A program made the position numbers and the translations under genes. A stretch of 64,000 nt of DNA from Axinella damicornis (lineage: Eukaryota > Porifera > Demospongiae > Axinellida > Axinellidae), in contig OZ007509.1 of NCBI GenBank assembly GCA_963931865.1, positions 2,433,554 through 2,497,553 on the forward strand, written 5' to 3'. The notes under the pieces were generated by a model. The model searched no databases and was not told the DNA's origin. It was given only the letters and a program-made list of their open reading frames with translations. Each line of letters starts with the position of its first letter. Position 1 is the first letter of the stretch. This document shows positions 44,117 through 55,079 of this stretch, piece after piece.

Positions 44117-45101
44117 TGCGTCGCACGATCGGGTACGAGCGTGGAAACGTGGAAACGTTTCCGGAAACAAAATTTAATGCGCACCCGCCTAATACATCAG
44201 ACCCTAAGGTCCTGACCACGCGTACTGCAAGCGACAAAAGCTGGGGCGGAGGCCTGGGAACGAGGCTAAATAGAGGTTCGTGTAGCGCAGATCCATCCAT
44301 CCATAGGCCATACACGCAGTACGTTTCCACGGTAACGTACTGCTCGCACCCCGGAGTCGGAAGGCACCTGCAGGTACAAAAGATTGTTGCCAGCATGATG
44401 TAGCTAGCTAGCTAGTCAACGTGCATGCTCGACAGGTGAATAATTTGATGGTGTGTGTCCGACTCAGTTCACTACCCCAATCTCTGCAGAAACTGTCACA
44501 CGCTATGACATTGTTTCGCCTGTAATCACTCACAGATCAGACTCTCAGGTGTGTAAAAATTCATGTAGCTACGTACATCCTACTGTTGCATAAAACATAA
44601 CCTGTTCCTAGTCACATTTCCGGGCTCTCCAGTGTACAACTGCTCTCACTTGGTTGTGACCTGGGCTTACCAACATGGAGAGCAGAGTAGCTGCCATTTG
44701 TAGCCTCATTCCCATGCACTCAGGAACAAAGCTATGGTCATTTGCTGCAGGATGCCCCAGAATCAACCTCAAAACCTTCAGGGGGAACATGTCCCCAGAC
44801 CGCTTAGTCGGCACACTACGTGCAGTCATGCACTACAGTAGAATCACTGTGTGGTTTCACCATATACCACTCAGTCTCCACATACACATCAGCTCCCTAG
44901 CAGATAACAAATCTCTGTCCCAGAGAAGGCACCTGTTGGACTATAGGTGCATTCCCAGACCTAGTGTGGATCGCTTCTAGTGATACTGGGAGCGATCCTC
45001 GCTGGGGTTGTTTGGGTCTGGGAAGGAGACTAGTTGGACTGCACATTGTATGATACTCTGCAGCCTTCTATGATACAGTGTGACCCAATCTGTTCCCACA
45101 G

Positions 45102-45175
45102 CCTCACCCCGGGGAGCTAACGGTGCTCATCACCTCACAAACTGCCGTCTTCACTCTACAACTAGAACTGAATGA
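45102..45175 (+). CDS. ADAM exon: prodomain start
   Basis: Acceptor ccacag, donor GA|gtgagc. Encodes HPGELTVLITSQTAVFTLQL and ELN, matching the 'hP..l.i.a....f.LdLe.N' prodomain signature. GA|G joins the next exon to read LELNEGLLAPHF. The exons before it were not found. Confidence 0.65.
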
Positions 45176-46017
45176 GTGAGCAAACTGTTAATTCAGTACA
45201 CCTGCTATTGAGGCAACAAATCAGAGCAAAGCTCTTGGTCCAGCTTACTGCCCACTGTTAGCGTTGTCATAACGACAGTGGAGTAGGTGCAGGTGCTGCA
45301 TAAGTGTTAAGATGTTATGTGTATGTGAGCAATGCATGAGTAGGATGGATAGAAGAGAGGATTCAATGTGGGCATCCTGAAGCTCAGAGCAGTGAGAACC
45401 TATCCATGTAGCTAATTGGGAACAACTGCCAGGCACTCAACTGGATTGTGCAATTGGCATGCCTAATTTGGTAAGTGTGTATGTGGGTGGTGTCTACTTA
45501 GGCCGTGGTGAAAACCCAGACCGGACCGGACCGACCGGAAGTGAAATAGCAATAATTAATGATGATGAATTTTGTAGAGGCCCAAGGTGGCCCATCAGTC
45601 AGTAGCTACATATATATATAGAAAATGACAGACAAGTATAATAATTAATGTAGAGCGACTTAGCGCTAGCTAAATGACTCGATGTTTTGACTATTACACT
45701 TAGCACCTGCAGACAATTGCCGGAGGAGTTTCGTGGGACCCGAAGAGCTTCAGCAAAGGTACTGTCTGTAATACTCTGTATTGCTACTGCGTTTGTAGTT
45801 AGCGTTGCGTTTATGTCAAGCTTATAGCTAGCAAGGGGTGATCGCGAGTCTCACGGAGAGTAGAATAACTATGCTTTTGTAGTATAGATTACTCACACTC
45901 GCTTGGCCCAGCTCTCTGACTTACCTATAGCAACGTGAAACGTCAACAAATGCCTGGTTGCCTCCTTCAAGTCGTCCTCCAATTCTAGTCTACTCCAATT
46001 CGGGGTCGTCGCTACCG

Positions 46018-46247
46018 TAAGGTAAGTCCGGGTAATTTCGGTCACCGGGTATTTCTGGTCACTTAGGCAGATCTGCGCAAAGGACGCAAGGTCTCGATTT
46101 TGCCGACAGATATGTTATAGCTAAGTGTTGCCTCCAACTGCACAGCACCATAGTTTTGGCTGAAAACGTAGCTTTTAGAATAGAGAAGCCCTTCTCTACT
46201 AAGTGACTGGAAATAAACCGTGACCGAAATTACCCCGACTTACCTTA
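46018..46247. mobile_element. Small MITE nested in the MULE-like element
   Basis: About 30-bp inverted ends (TAAGGTAAGTCCGGGTAATT... / ...CCCCGACTTACCTTA), body 230 bp. Confidence 0.78.
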
Positions 46248-46654
46248 CCGGCAGACTTGGACCCGCGCGGCTACCTCGCTAACGCTTCGTGGCTTCAAAA
46301 TACCGTATAGCGGGAAAATTTGGCGGGCATTAAATTTGGCGATTTCAGCCAAAACGCCGTATGTTTAAATTTGGCGAATTTTAAATTTGGCGATTTCGAT
46401 CCTCAACACAAATGACGTAACGGCAATGACGTGAAAATATGTGATGACGGTCGATGAAAAAAAAAAGAAAAGTGGTGATATAAAGCAAAGGTGTAAATGG
46501 GAAGTCACAAAATACATCAGTTAGTTCTGCTGTAGGCTGGCCTCGGCAGTCACCAGGTCGACTGGTGAAAGTTTCACAGCATGGCCCCTTGAAGATCGTG
46601 CACCACGTAAAAAGGATGGTTTCAAGGTGAGTGTTTGACCAGTCCTCCAACACG

Positions 46655-46850
46655 GCTTGAACCCTTCAGTAACGCTGCTTACTGGCGGAAGGCTAGCAAT
46701 GCTGTGTGCACACCAAAGCCCATACACAGGCCGTACACACAGACATTTACCCCACCAGAAAAACAAACGCCACTTCTGGGGATCGAACCTGCGGCACCAC
46801 CGCCTAGCTGGGCTCCCAGTCGAGATGTTATCCCACTACGCCACGTACGC
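46655..46850 (-). mobile_element. tRNA-derived SINE
   Basis: On the minus strand a pol III A box (GGCGTAGTGGG, 46842-46832) and B box (GGTTCGATCCC, 46789-46779) sit 43 bases apart, in a tRNA-like head followed by an unrelated tail (gtacggcctgtgtatgggc). The arms do not fold as a working tRNA. Confidence 0.7.
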
Positions 46851-47236
46851 GTACGCGTACGCGCCTCAGCGTGCGCGTACGCGCGTATCGATCGAGTGCG
46901 ACCAGTTAGTTACCAGCTAACCATGGAGACCTTCGAAGTAGTCAGAGGCCATCACGTTTACCATATAGTGTGGAGCCCCACCGTCCGAGAGCGGCGACTG
47001 GATTGCGCTGTGGCGGTGATGCGCTCGAGCGCAATCGTGGGCCACGTCCCTCACACTCTCGTTAACGGCTTGTAGTTCCTTCCCGGAGAGAGAGGAATCC
47101 CCGATGTCGCGTTCTCTTGGGAGTATACAGCAGCTGAGTCTTTTCTGAAATACTGGTACAGCGCGGCTACCTAGTACGTAGTTATGTAATGTGCGCGCAC
47201 ATACCCGAGTGGCCGGCCGGCTGGGGTGGTGTTTAA

Positions 47237-47865
47237 CCCTTTCAACCCGATAGCGCCCGTATGCGCCCGAATTTTTCACGTGCTAAAACCCCGAGAGCGC
47301 CCGTATGCGCCCGAACCTGGATTCCGGCTATTTATCGCCATAGCTACGCGATCGGACTTTGGATAAGTGATTTACGTGTCACAGGAAGTCGAGCGAAGCA
47401 TAATTAGCTGTGGCTTTCCATAGGGACTTTCCCCACAAATCGCGTTAGAAGTTTACTTGTCGATCGACGTGCACTTAGTGACGGCTATTACAGCTTATAT
47501 CCTACGAGCAAGTTGTTGTATCGAGTTTGTACTAGCCAGTTAGCTCACCCACACTGGTAACCTACCGTTGCTGGGCCAGTCAGCCAACCTCTGCCGTGGT
47601 TTTGCCGTCATTCTCGGGAGCTCAGCGACAACCCGCGTTTCCACCGTTGTGTCTTTCCCAGGCCTCACTGTCAAGTCGCGGGACTACTTCAGGAACGAAG
47701 CAGGTTTGTTTTCAAGCCAAATAAGTATAACTATCAATACCTGAACTCAGCTATTTTACAAGATACAATGCCAATGAATCGATACAACACAAAAATCGCC
47801 ATTTTTCATTAGCGTTTGTGTAGCCACGCGATTGATTTCTGCGCATGCGCCTCGGGGTCAAAGGG
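47237..47865. mobile_element. Non-autonomous TTAA element
   Basis: TTAA at 47233-47236 and 47866-47869; inverted ends CCCTTTCAACCCG and CGGGGTCAAAGGG. Ends resemble the other TTAA elements here. It sits inside 46303-47953. Confidence 0.8.
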
Positions 47866-48422
47866 TTAATATTGGCGGAATTTAATTTGGCGATTTTTCC
47901 TGCACCGCCAAATCGCCAAATTAAAACCCCCGCCAAATTTTCCCGCTATACGGTACTGTGCAAATCAGCCAACTCGCGAGACTAAACTGCTCTCTGACTT
48001 CCCTGCACGAGGCAATGCCGCAATGGCTACTCGCAATGGCTACTTCACGATCCAAGTAAGCTATTTTCTCTACACGTGGAGACACTAATTACTACTTCCG
48101 GTCGGTCCGGTCCGGTCCGGTCCGGTCCGGGTTTTCACCACGGCCGCCTACTTACTGAGAGTACATCAGAGAGTGCAGTAGTGCTGACAAGCCATCCCTA
48201 AATTCATCTTAAGATCGTTCTGTAGAAGATGTAATTATAGTAATTGGCAAGTTTGTGAGTTGGCTGTTGCCAATTAGATCTATGACCATGCAGCAGCAGC
48301 CAAATGTGAGATTGTGAAAGGGAGTGTGAAGTGTGAGGTTGTGTGAGGCTGTGTAAGATTGCGTGAGGTTGAGGCTGTGTGAGGTTGCTGTATGTGTTCT
48401 AAATGTATTCTCCTGATTCCAG

Positions 48423-48480
48423 GGGCCTCCTAGCTCCCCACTTCACCTTCAGGTACTACGACGAAAATGACCAAGAGATC
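48423..48480 (+). CDS. ADAM exon: prodomain
   Basis: Encodes GLLAPHFTFRYYDENDQEI; donor ATC|gtgcaa is weak but leaves phase 0 for the next exon. Confidence 0.72.
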
Positions 48481-48557
48481 GTGCAAAAGTTAGTTTGTGA
48501 TTTTAACCTTAGCATCAGGAGCTTATGGGCTCCTGTTGGCATCACTCTGTCAACCCT

Positions 48558-48596
48558 CCCCCCCCCCCCCCCCCCCCCCCTTCCCCCCACTTCTCC
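48558..48596 (+). repeat. C-rich homopolymer
   Basis: About 23 C followed by mixed TTCCCCC in the ADAM intron; could act as a polypyrimidine tract. Confidence 0.9.
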
Positions 48597-48682
48597 CCCC
48601 ATGTTTTCCCTCAGTTTTGATACACACTTTTAATGGCTGATGCATTTCTCTTCTGTGTGACTGCTCTCTGCGCTCACTCCAG

Positions 48683-48765
48683 GGCCATGTGAACTGTTTC
48701 TACCACGGTCGTGTCCCGGACCATCCGGAGTGGAGAGCCACCATGAGCACCTGCCACGGACTCTG
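48683..48765 (+). CDS. ADAM exon: prodomain cysteine region
   Basis: Encodes GHVNCFYHGRVPDHPEWRAT and MSTCHGL. The last two bases TG pair with the first base A of the next exon to make a TGA stop. A CG|A split codon would give the GLRGFF usual in ADAMs, so a C-to-T change explains the lesion. Confidence 0.83.
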
Positions 48766-48923
48766 GTGAGCCATTCCTCTGAACTGCAGTGTGTGATCTT
48801 TACAAACTGTGGGATGACCTTTGCATGCCGTGATGACACTCGATACGAATAATAGTAAACAGTTTATTGGTACTCCAACCCATCAATGGGATTGTGTGTG
48901 TGTGTGCAGGGAAGTTTAAGTAA

Positions 48924-49269
48924 CAGGGGCGGAGACAGCTACCAAAAAGTGGGGGGGCTAATAGCACACTTGCACGCTGCCGAAGGCAGTGCATAGAGGC
49001 GCGTAGTGCTGATTAATCCGCGCGAAGCGCGGAAAAATTTTTCGCCATCATTTTTCAGTTATCAGGATGGGCTCTCGTGGCACCTTCGTGCTTTGCACTG
49101 CAAGATAGAGACGCCAGCCCCCAAGAAACGAGGTGACATAGCTATAAGTTAGTGCTAGATTTCGTGGGATAGTACCATCCAGTCTGTTGTTTTGGGGGGG
49201 CTCAGCCCCCCTGCTTTTGAAAGTGGGGGGGCTCAAGCCCCCCTTGCCCCCCCTATATCTCCGCCCCTG
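48924..49269. mobile_element. hAT-like MITE, CAGGG family, member 5
   Basis: CAGGGGCGGAGAC ... ATATCTCCGCCCCTG, flanked by AGTAA on both sides. In an ADAM intron. Confidence 0.88.
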
Positions 49270-49568
49270 AGTAAGGTCTCAAAGGTTTCCAGTTGCATCC
49301 TATAGGTAAGGTTTCTTGTAAGCAGTATAGGTAGATCAGCATATGGCTGCTAAGCTTGTGGTGGTATATTGCTTATTGAGTCTCTCTTTTCTTCTAACTT
49401 ACCTGTATTCCTAATCTTGTCAACAGAATTCTCTCCCTTTCAGTGCTCACACTACTTCTAATGAATTTCATCTCCCCCCTTCCTCCTTTCCTTCCACTCC
49501 TCTTCCTCCTCCTCCCATCCTTCCTCTGCTCCTCTTCTTTCCCCTCTCCCCTTCTCCTCCTCCTCCAG

Positions 49569-49641
49569 AGGCTTCTTTGGAGACCTCAGTGACAAAGACC
49601 ACTACTACCACTTAGAGCCTCTTAACCAACTGGATACCTCG
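49569..49641 (+). CDS. ADAM exon: prodomain
   Basis: Encodes GFFGDLSDKDHYYHLEPLNQ and LDTS. Preceded by a long TCC-rich pyrimidine tract. Donor TCG|gtaagg. Confidence 0.8.
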
Positions 49642-49750
49642 GTAAGGAGATGGTGCTATCAGTAGCTAGCATAGATACACTGTGTCTCCCCTCCCTCCTT
49701 CCTCCTCCCTTCCCTCCTGCTTCCTCCTTCCCCTCCCTCCTCCCCTCCAG

Positions 49751-49811
49751 CTGGAGCAGCTTCATGCCCTCTACCTATCCTCAGAGTACAGTCACCAGGA
49801 GGGGACATGCG
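49751..49811 (+). CDS. ADAM exon: prodomain
   Basis: Encodes LEQLHALYLSSEYSHQEGTC; acceptor ctccag, donor G|gtgagc. Small but phase-compatible on both sides. Confidence 0.72.
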
Positions 49812-50089
49812 GTGAGCCATAAACGCATACATTATAATTGCAGATTCCAACTCCACCTCACTCCATCCACACGTTTCACAGTTAATTAAGGGTGCGTGTA
49901 ATGTGTACTTCATGCACATGGTCACTCTTGAATCGAGGAGCGTGATTGGCTGAAGGTCACATGACTATAACGTTCTCCAGAGGCTACATGCTCTCTTGTG
50001 TACTGTGCTACGTTCATGGCTGTGTGTCTGCATGTGTGTATGTCATTCATGGTAGTCACTGTGTGTGGTGTTGTGTGTGTGATGTGTAG

Positions 50090-50160
50090 GTACCAGTGGT
50101 CATGGAGACGACACCATACCTCCTCCACCAGCAGTACACAGACAAGCTGCCGCTGAAAGA
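50090..50160 (+). CDS. ADAM exon, copy 1 of a duplicated exon
   Basis: Acceptor gtgtag, donor AGA|gtaggt. Encodes GTSGHGDDTIPPPPAVHRQA and AAER. An almost identical copy lies at 51013-51083. The exon enters in phase 1 and leaves in phase 0, so only one copy can be used without a frameshift. Confidence 0.6.
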
Positions 50161-50198
50161 GTAGGTACTTGTCAGCAGTGAATCCAACATGGGATACC

Positions 50199-50269
50199 TA
50201 GCCTCGTTCCCAGGCCCGCACCATTTTCGGTTGCTGCAAGCAATGAAAAGCTGCCTGGGAACGAGGCTA
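50199..50269. mobile_element. TAGCCTCG-family mini-element (71 bp)
   Basis: Flanked by TGGGATACC on both sides. The copy at 51122-51192 was carried along by the local duplication. Confidence 0.88.
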
Positions 50270-50467
50270 TGGGATACCTATTTGTATACATATAATGTTA
50301 GCATATTAGGTAGTTTAATTGCATGATTGTAAGCTAATGCTGGAGATGACAAAGACATGCTTCATGTATGATGTCGTGCATAATATGATGTCATGGTATA
50401 ATAATATGATGTCATGAATATAATGTCATGAATATGATGTCGTGCTTGCGATTTTTCTATCCTTCAG

Positions 50468-50497
50468 CTGCGTCGCAAGTCTAATGGAGTCTTGATA
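50468..50497 (+). pseudogene. Broken copy of the next ADAM exon
   Basis: Begins like 51365-51427 (CTGCGTCGCAAGTCTAATGG) but runs into a TA-repeat after TTGATAG and has no donor. It belongs to the upstream copy of the local tandem duplication. Confidence 0.75.
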
Positions 50498-51012
50498 GTA
50501 TATATATATATATAAATTTTAATGACAGATAATGGCCAGAAGGCCCAACAGTCAAAGTGAGAAAACTCAATAAACTCTAAGTTGTAGTTGGACGATTCCT
50601 TATAAACAGTTGTCTTAATTGGAATGCCTTAAGTAAAAAAACACCCAATAGGTATATTGCACGACCATTCCTGGCCTTCCATATAAGCCTAAACTTTTCA
50701 ATATCCTCTAGATAGTTGAAGGAATAGTTTATCGTTTGGCAATACTGCAGTAGTCTGGTTCGTACTGGCAATACTGCAGTAGTATCTCAACTCCACCACA
50801 CCCCACACTTTTGCAAGCGGTTTCACAGTTAATTAAGGGTGTGTGTAATGTGTACTTCATGCACATGGTCACTCTTGAATCGAGGAGCGTGATTGGCTGA
50901 AGGTCACATGTTTATTTTGTGTACTGTGCTACATTCATGGCTGTGTGTGTCTGCATGTGTGTATGTCATTCATGGTAGTCACTGTGTGTGGTGTTGTGTG
51001 TGTGATGTGTAG

Positions 51013-51083
51013 GTACCAGTGGTCATGGAGACGACGCCATACCTCCTCCACCAGCAGTACACAGACAAGCTGCCGCTGAAAGA
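51013..51083 (+). CDS. ADAM exon, copy 2 of a duplicated exon
   Basis: Near-identical to 50090-50160 (one visible base change, ACA to ACG). It is the copy closest to the intact downstream exon and so the more likely one to be spliced. Confidence 0.6.
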
Positions 51084-51121
51084 GTAGGTACTTGTCAGCA
51101 TTGAATCCAACATGGGATACC

Positions 51122-51192
51122 TAGCCTCGTTCCCAGGCCCGCGCCGTTTTCGGTTGCTGCAAGCAATGAAAAGCTGCCTGGGAACAAGGCTA
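51122..51192. mobile_element. TAGCCTCG-family mini-element, duplicated copy
   Basis: Same insertion as 50199-50269, duplicated with its flanks. Confidence 0.85.
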
Positions 51193-51364
51193 TGGGATAC
51201 CTATTTGTATACATATAATGTTAGCATATTAGGTAGTTTAATTGCATGATTGTTATTATACAAGCTAACGCTGGAGATGACAAAGGCATGGCATGCTTCA
51301 TGTATGATGTAATGGTATGATGTCATGAATATGATGTCATGCTTGTGATTTTTCTATCCTGCAG

Positions 51365-51427
51365 CTGCGTCGCCAGTCTAATGGAGTCTTGATAGTTGAA
51401 TGGGTGTTGGTTAACGACAACAGGCAG
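51365..51427 (+). CDS. ADAM exon: start of metalloprotease domain
   Basis: Encodes LRRQSNGVLIVEWVLVNDNR and Q, the first strand of the reprolysin domain (usually K-VEL-VVDN). Acceptor ctgcag, donor CAG|gtatgg. Confidence 0.75.
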
Positions 51428-51670
51428 GTATGGAGTCCATTGTGAGCTCCCTAGGGAGCTGGGTGTATCTTAGAGCAAGGTCAACCCTTATTGGGTTGGG
51501 GTCAGGCTTGGGGTCAACCCTCGCATTCCATAGCAATCTGCCTGTAACAATTGCATAGTTATTTTACATTGCTGTGTATCAGACTTCCTTTGGAATGTTA
51601 GTGGTTTGTATTTAGTGGAGGATTTGGTCTCCATAATTCATCCCACTCACTCTCTCACATGTATGTACAG

Positions 51671-51742
51671 TTCATAATGAATAACCGGAACATCTCTGCA
51701 ATGGTGCTGAGATCTTTGGAACTGACCAACTTTGTGGACATG
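51671..51742 (+). CDS. ADAM exon: metalloprotease domain
   Basis: Encodes FIMNNRNISAMVLRSLELTN and FVDM, matching the helix of reprolysin proteases that ends N-vD. Phase 0 on both sides. Confidence 0.8.
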
Positions 51743-51862
51743 GTAAGCATAATACCCACTGGCCTCTTTCACCTGCAGCTTTGTAATATTGCGGAGAGTG
51801 GACACAGAATTGGCTTTACATGCCGAGGAAGGTTTTGAACTTGAACTTTGACCTCCATGCAG

Positions 51863-52023
51863 GTGTACCGGGTTCTCAACGTCCGTGTGGTGCTGGTGGA
51901 TGCGATAACTTGGACCAATGGGGACCACATCACTGTTGTTACTGACTCTTCAGTACTCTTGCGAAACTTTCAGGCTTACCATCCCAGAATTACAGCTACT
52001 CATGACAGTACCATGCTTCTCAC
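51863..52023 (+). CDS. ADAM exon: metalloprotease domain
   Basis: Encodes VYRVLNVRVVLVDAITWTNG, DHITV and HDSTMLLT, the 'N-ri.LV.ievW...D.i.v' strand and 'HD.a.LLTG' edge strand of reprolysins. Ends AC|gtacgt. Confidence 0.86.
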
Positions 52024-52058
52024 GTACGTTTCTGTTTACATATGTGGAAGAGAGAATA

Positions 52059-52061
<3 letters not shown>

Positions 52062-52119
<58 letters not shown>

Positions 52120-52143
52120 CGTGCGTGCGTGTGTGTGTGTGTG
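52062..52143 (+). repeat. (GT)n microsatellite
   Basis: About 80 bp of GT/GTGC repeats in an ADAM intron, just after the exon ending at 52023. Confidence 0.95.
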
Positions 52144-52241
52144 TTTACGGGTTGTGCTGAGACAAAGACACTGTAAACATACACAAACAATAAATTATGG
52201 GAGTGGTGAAATTCATTTTTGTGTGATTGTGTCCCTCACAG

Positions 52242-52414
52242 CGGCGTAGACCTGGAAGGCAGCATGGTGGGAAGAGCGTTCACCCGAACCATGTGCTCTG
52301 ATTTCAACTCTGTCGGTATCACCGAGGACAGAGGGCGTTCTGTGGAGTTTGTTGGCAGTACGGCTGCACACGAGCTGGGACACATCTTCAACATGGACCA
52401 CGACAGCTCCCCAA
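52242..52414 (+). CDS. ADAM exon: zinc-binding active site
   Basis: Encodes GVDLEGSMVGRAFTRTMCSD and AAHELGHIFNMDHDSSP. The catalytic glutamate, the three zinc histidines and the following aspartate are all present, so this part could be active. Confidence 0.94.
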
Positions 52415-53221
52415 GTGAGAGCTGCACATGATTTCGTGATAGAATGGAAGCAGTTATTTGGGTTGACAATTTGGTACCATACATTTCACATTGGTTGTCG
52501 CAATATTAAACATGAATTGACCAATAATTATTGTGTTCGGCAAAACTGACCGTTTTGTGGAATGTGGTCGGTCAGTTTGAAATTCAGTATTGCATTTGTG
52601 GACAACCAACTGGTAAGCCAATCATGTTTTGTTAGAATCATGAGTAGGAAGATGTATAATTGGTAAACTGGGATTCATGGTCTACTATACTCAAGTGTAT
52701 ACAGTCAGATTGTTTATAAACAATAAATTGATCCCATACCTAGTTCAATTCAGCAGTTACTCTATTGTTTACTACTTACAAGACCAAAACAATGTTTCGA
52801 GTAAAGTAAGCGGAAAACTAAACTAGATTCCTATAACAACTCCTACAAGCAGGAGGGCATAATGATGCTCATTACGTATTCCCAAGAGTTCATAACAATA
52901 TACTCTTGGTATTCCTGCTACAGGTTAATTGAACCGTTGTATAATCATACGTACTACGAAGAGAATTCCCAAACATAATTGCATGTACCAGCCATCATCC
53001 TTCCTCCTCGCAATTCCAAATGCACCCATCTGCTAGCTATTAGACCGAAATATGGTGGCATGGGTGAATCCTTTGTTGTGATGGGGGATTGTTGGAGACA
53101 GGGTGGAAGTTTCCGGTTAATTCATATGAGTAGTATGTTGTCAATGGCAGTGACTCAGAGGGCGGAGTGGACTAATTGTTGTTACTGCCCAGAGGGAACG
53201 CTTCTCCTCTCCCACATATAG

Positions 53222-53451
53222 GATCATGCACTTGCACAGACCCTGCTGGTGACTGCATAATGGCTGCCGCCTCGGGGGTCCCTGCCCCCACCCAGTGGAG
53301 TGACTGCAGCAGAACTGACCTTCAGACCGGACTAGATGACTTCAATCTCGGTCGCTGCCTCACCAACGAGCCCACCACGACCGTGGGGGACCCAGTCTGT
53401 GGCAACGGGATCAGGGAGGGAGATGAAGTTTGTGACTGTGGATCTACCCAG
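53222..53451 (+). CDS. ADAM exon: Met-turn and start of disintegrin
   Basis: Encodes SCTCTDPAGDCIMAAASGVP (Met-turn CIM), QWSDCSRTDLQ, then DPVCGNGIREGDEVCDCGST, the entry to the disintegrin domain. Donor CAG|gtcagt. Confidence 0.9.
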
Positions 53452-53553
53452 GTCAGTTTCTCTTGTTGTCACCACCACCCCCTCCCATATTAATATAGGT
53501 CTGAGAGTATGTGTGGCTGTTCCCTACTCTGACCATTCTTACAGACTACATAG

Positions 53554-54006
<453 letters not shown>

Positions 54007-54074
54007 GTATCGATTACCAAAACCACACATAAAACCATGCATAATACGTCATCGTGCACGTGATGAAGTCTTCC

Positions 54075-54140
54075 AGGCTCTCTCCCCGTTTTTTGTACAG
54101 TATGCGACAAAAACCTGGGGAGGAGCCTGGGAATGAAGCT
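54075..54140. mobile_element. TAGCCTCG-family element, partial
   Basis: Left end is worn (ccaggctctctccccg), right end GGAGCCTGGGAATGAAGCTA is clear. Confidence 0.6.
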
Positions 54141-54330
54141 AATGATAATCAGTAATTGTAGAATTGTGTAAAAAGACAGTTATTGATATTACCAGTATAG
54201 CACCCAACTCTAGCCGATTGACATACTGCAAATGCATTGACCTACCAATTTCAACAGCAGCTGCACACTGTGTAGCTGCTGTTGGTGTCAGTCTTGAACA
54301 GGTATACATGCAGCTGTCTCATTTCCCTAG

Positions 54331-54479
54331 GATCACCTCAGTGAAGGACCGTATCGACTCCCTGAGTGAGGCAGTGAGGGTGAGTGTCACTGACATACAG
54401 CCCCACGTCCCCCAGCCAGAGAGCAAGGGCAGGGTCTCCATCCCAGGTGCCTTCCAGAAGGGGGACACCCCTCCCCCAG
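54331..54479 (+). CDS. Candidate ADAM tail exon, copy 1
   Basis: Acceptor ccctag, donor G|gtatgc. Encodes ITSVKDRIDSLSEAVRVSVT, PHVPQPESKG and TPPPG: no cysteines, proline-rich, perhaps cytoplasmic tail. A near copy lies at 54931-55079. In-phase 2 and out-phase 1 mean both copies cannot be used together. Membership in the ADAM gene is inferred from phase and position only. Confidence 0.4.
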
Positions 54480-54930
54480 GTATGCTCACTGTCTGTGCTT
54501 TATTGTCATTGCAGAGCGCCTTAGTATGAGGCAATTAATCTAACCACATAGGCTGTAATCTCAGCAAGGATTTGTAATACCGTAGATCGGGAAAATTTCG
54601 TTGTTAAAATATAACAACGTAATCACATACCTCAAAATGCAATGTGCAGAACAGGTGCAGTCGATATTCCTCGAAAGAAAGACTAGTGTTCACATGCGTT
54701 ACATTGTTGGTAGTTGCAGTTATATCTGGCCTTATATGGTGATAATCAGCTATTGAAAGAGTTGCCAATAATTATAAGTATCAGTTGTTGATATTACCGA
54801 CCCAAACTCTAGCCGATCGGCATACTGCAAATGCATTGACCTACCAATTTCAACAGCAGCTGCGCACTGTGTAGCTGCTGTTGGTGTCAGTCTTGAACAG
54901 GTATACATGCAGCTGTCTCATCTCCCCTAG

Positions 54931-55079
54931 GATCACCTCAGTGAAGGACCGTATCAACTCCCTGAGTGAGGCAGTGAGGGTGAGTGTCACTGACATACAG
55001 CCCCACGTCCCCCAGCCAGAGAGCAAGGGCAGAGTGTCCATCCCAGGTGCCTTCCAGAAGGGGGAAACCCCTCCCCCAG
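54931..55079 (+). CDS. Candidate ADAM tail exon, copy 2
   Basis: Second copy of the 149-nt exon at 54331-54479, within a direct repeat of about 390 bp. Few substitutions, splice sites kept. Confidence 0.4.

Larger units (their letters stand above)
39661..45101. other. Region between PARP gene 1 and the first identified ADAM exon
   Basis: No exon recognised outside the palindromes and small repeats. 39661-39900 is GC-rich and would be the promoter side of gene 1 if exon 1 is right. 40600-41040 and 42020-42270 share repeat sequence in opposite orientation. Missing 5' ADAM exons may hide here. Confidence 0.5.
46303..47953. mobile_element. TA-flanked element nested in the MULE-like element
   Basis: Inverted ends CCGTATAGCGGGAAAATTTG..., each flanked by TA. 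Sub-terminal 'aaatttggcgatttc' units repeat. It contains a SINE and a TTAA element. Confidence 0.83.
45501..48145. mobile_element. 2.6-kb MULE-like element carrying nested insertions
   Basis: Ends GGCCGTGGTGAAAACCC / GGGTTTTCACCACGGCC, followed inward by tandem CCGGA units; flanked by a 9-bp duplication with one mismatch (GTCTACTTA / GCCTACTTA). No transposase gene seen. In the first identified ADAM intron. Confidence 0.83.
49850..51427 (+). repeat. Local tandem duplication inside the ADAM gene (about 0.6-kb units)
   Basis: Segment about 49850-50498 is repeated at about 50790-51395, including intron sequence, one exon, a small TAGCC hairpin element with its target duplication, and the start of the next exon. 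The copies differ by scattered substitutions and small indels. Confidence 0.85.

Noticed and set aside
44675..44980. Open frame starting MESRVAAICS as a possible ADAM signal-peptide exon
   Set aside because: No signal-peptide profile, and no phase-compatible donor to 45102 was found.
46779..46842. Possible tRNA gene
   Set aside because: A and B boxes are present but acceptor and T-arm stems do not pair; better explained as a SINE head.
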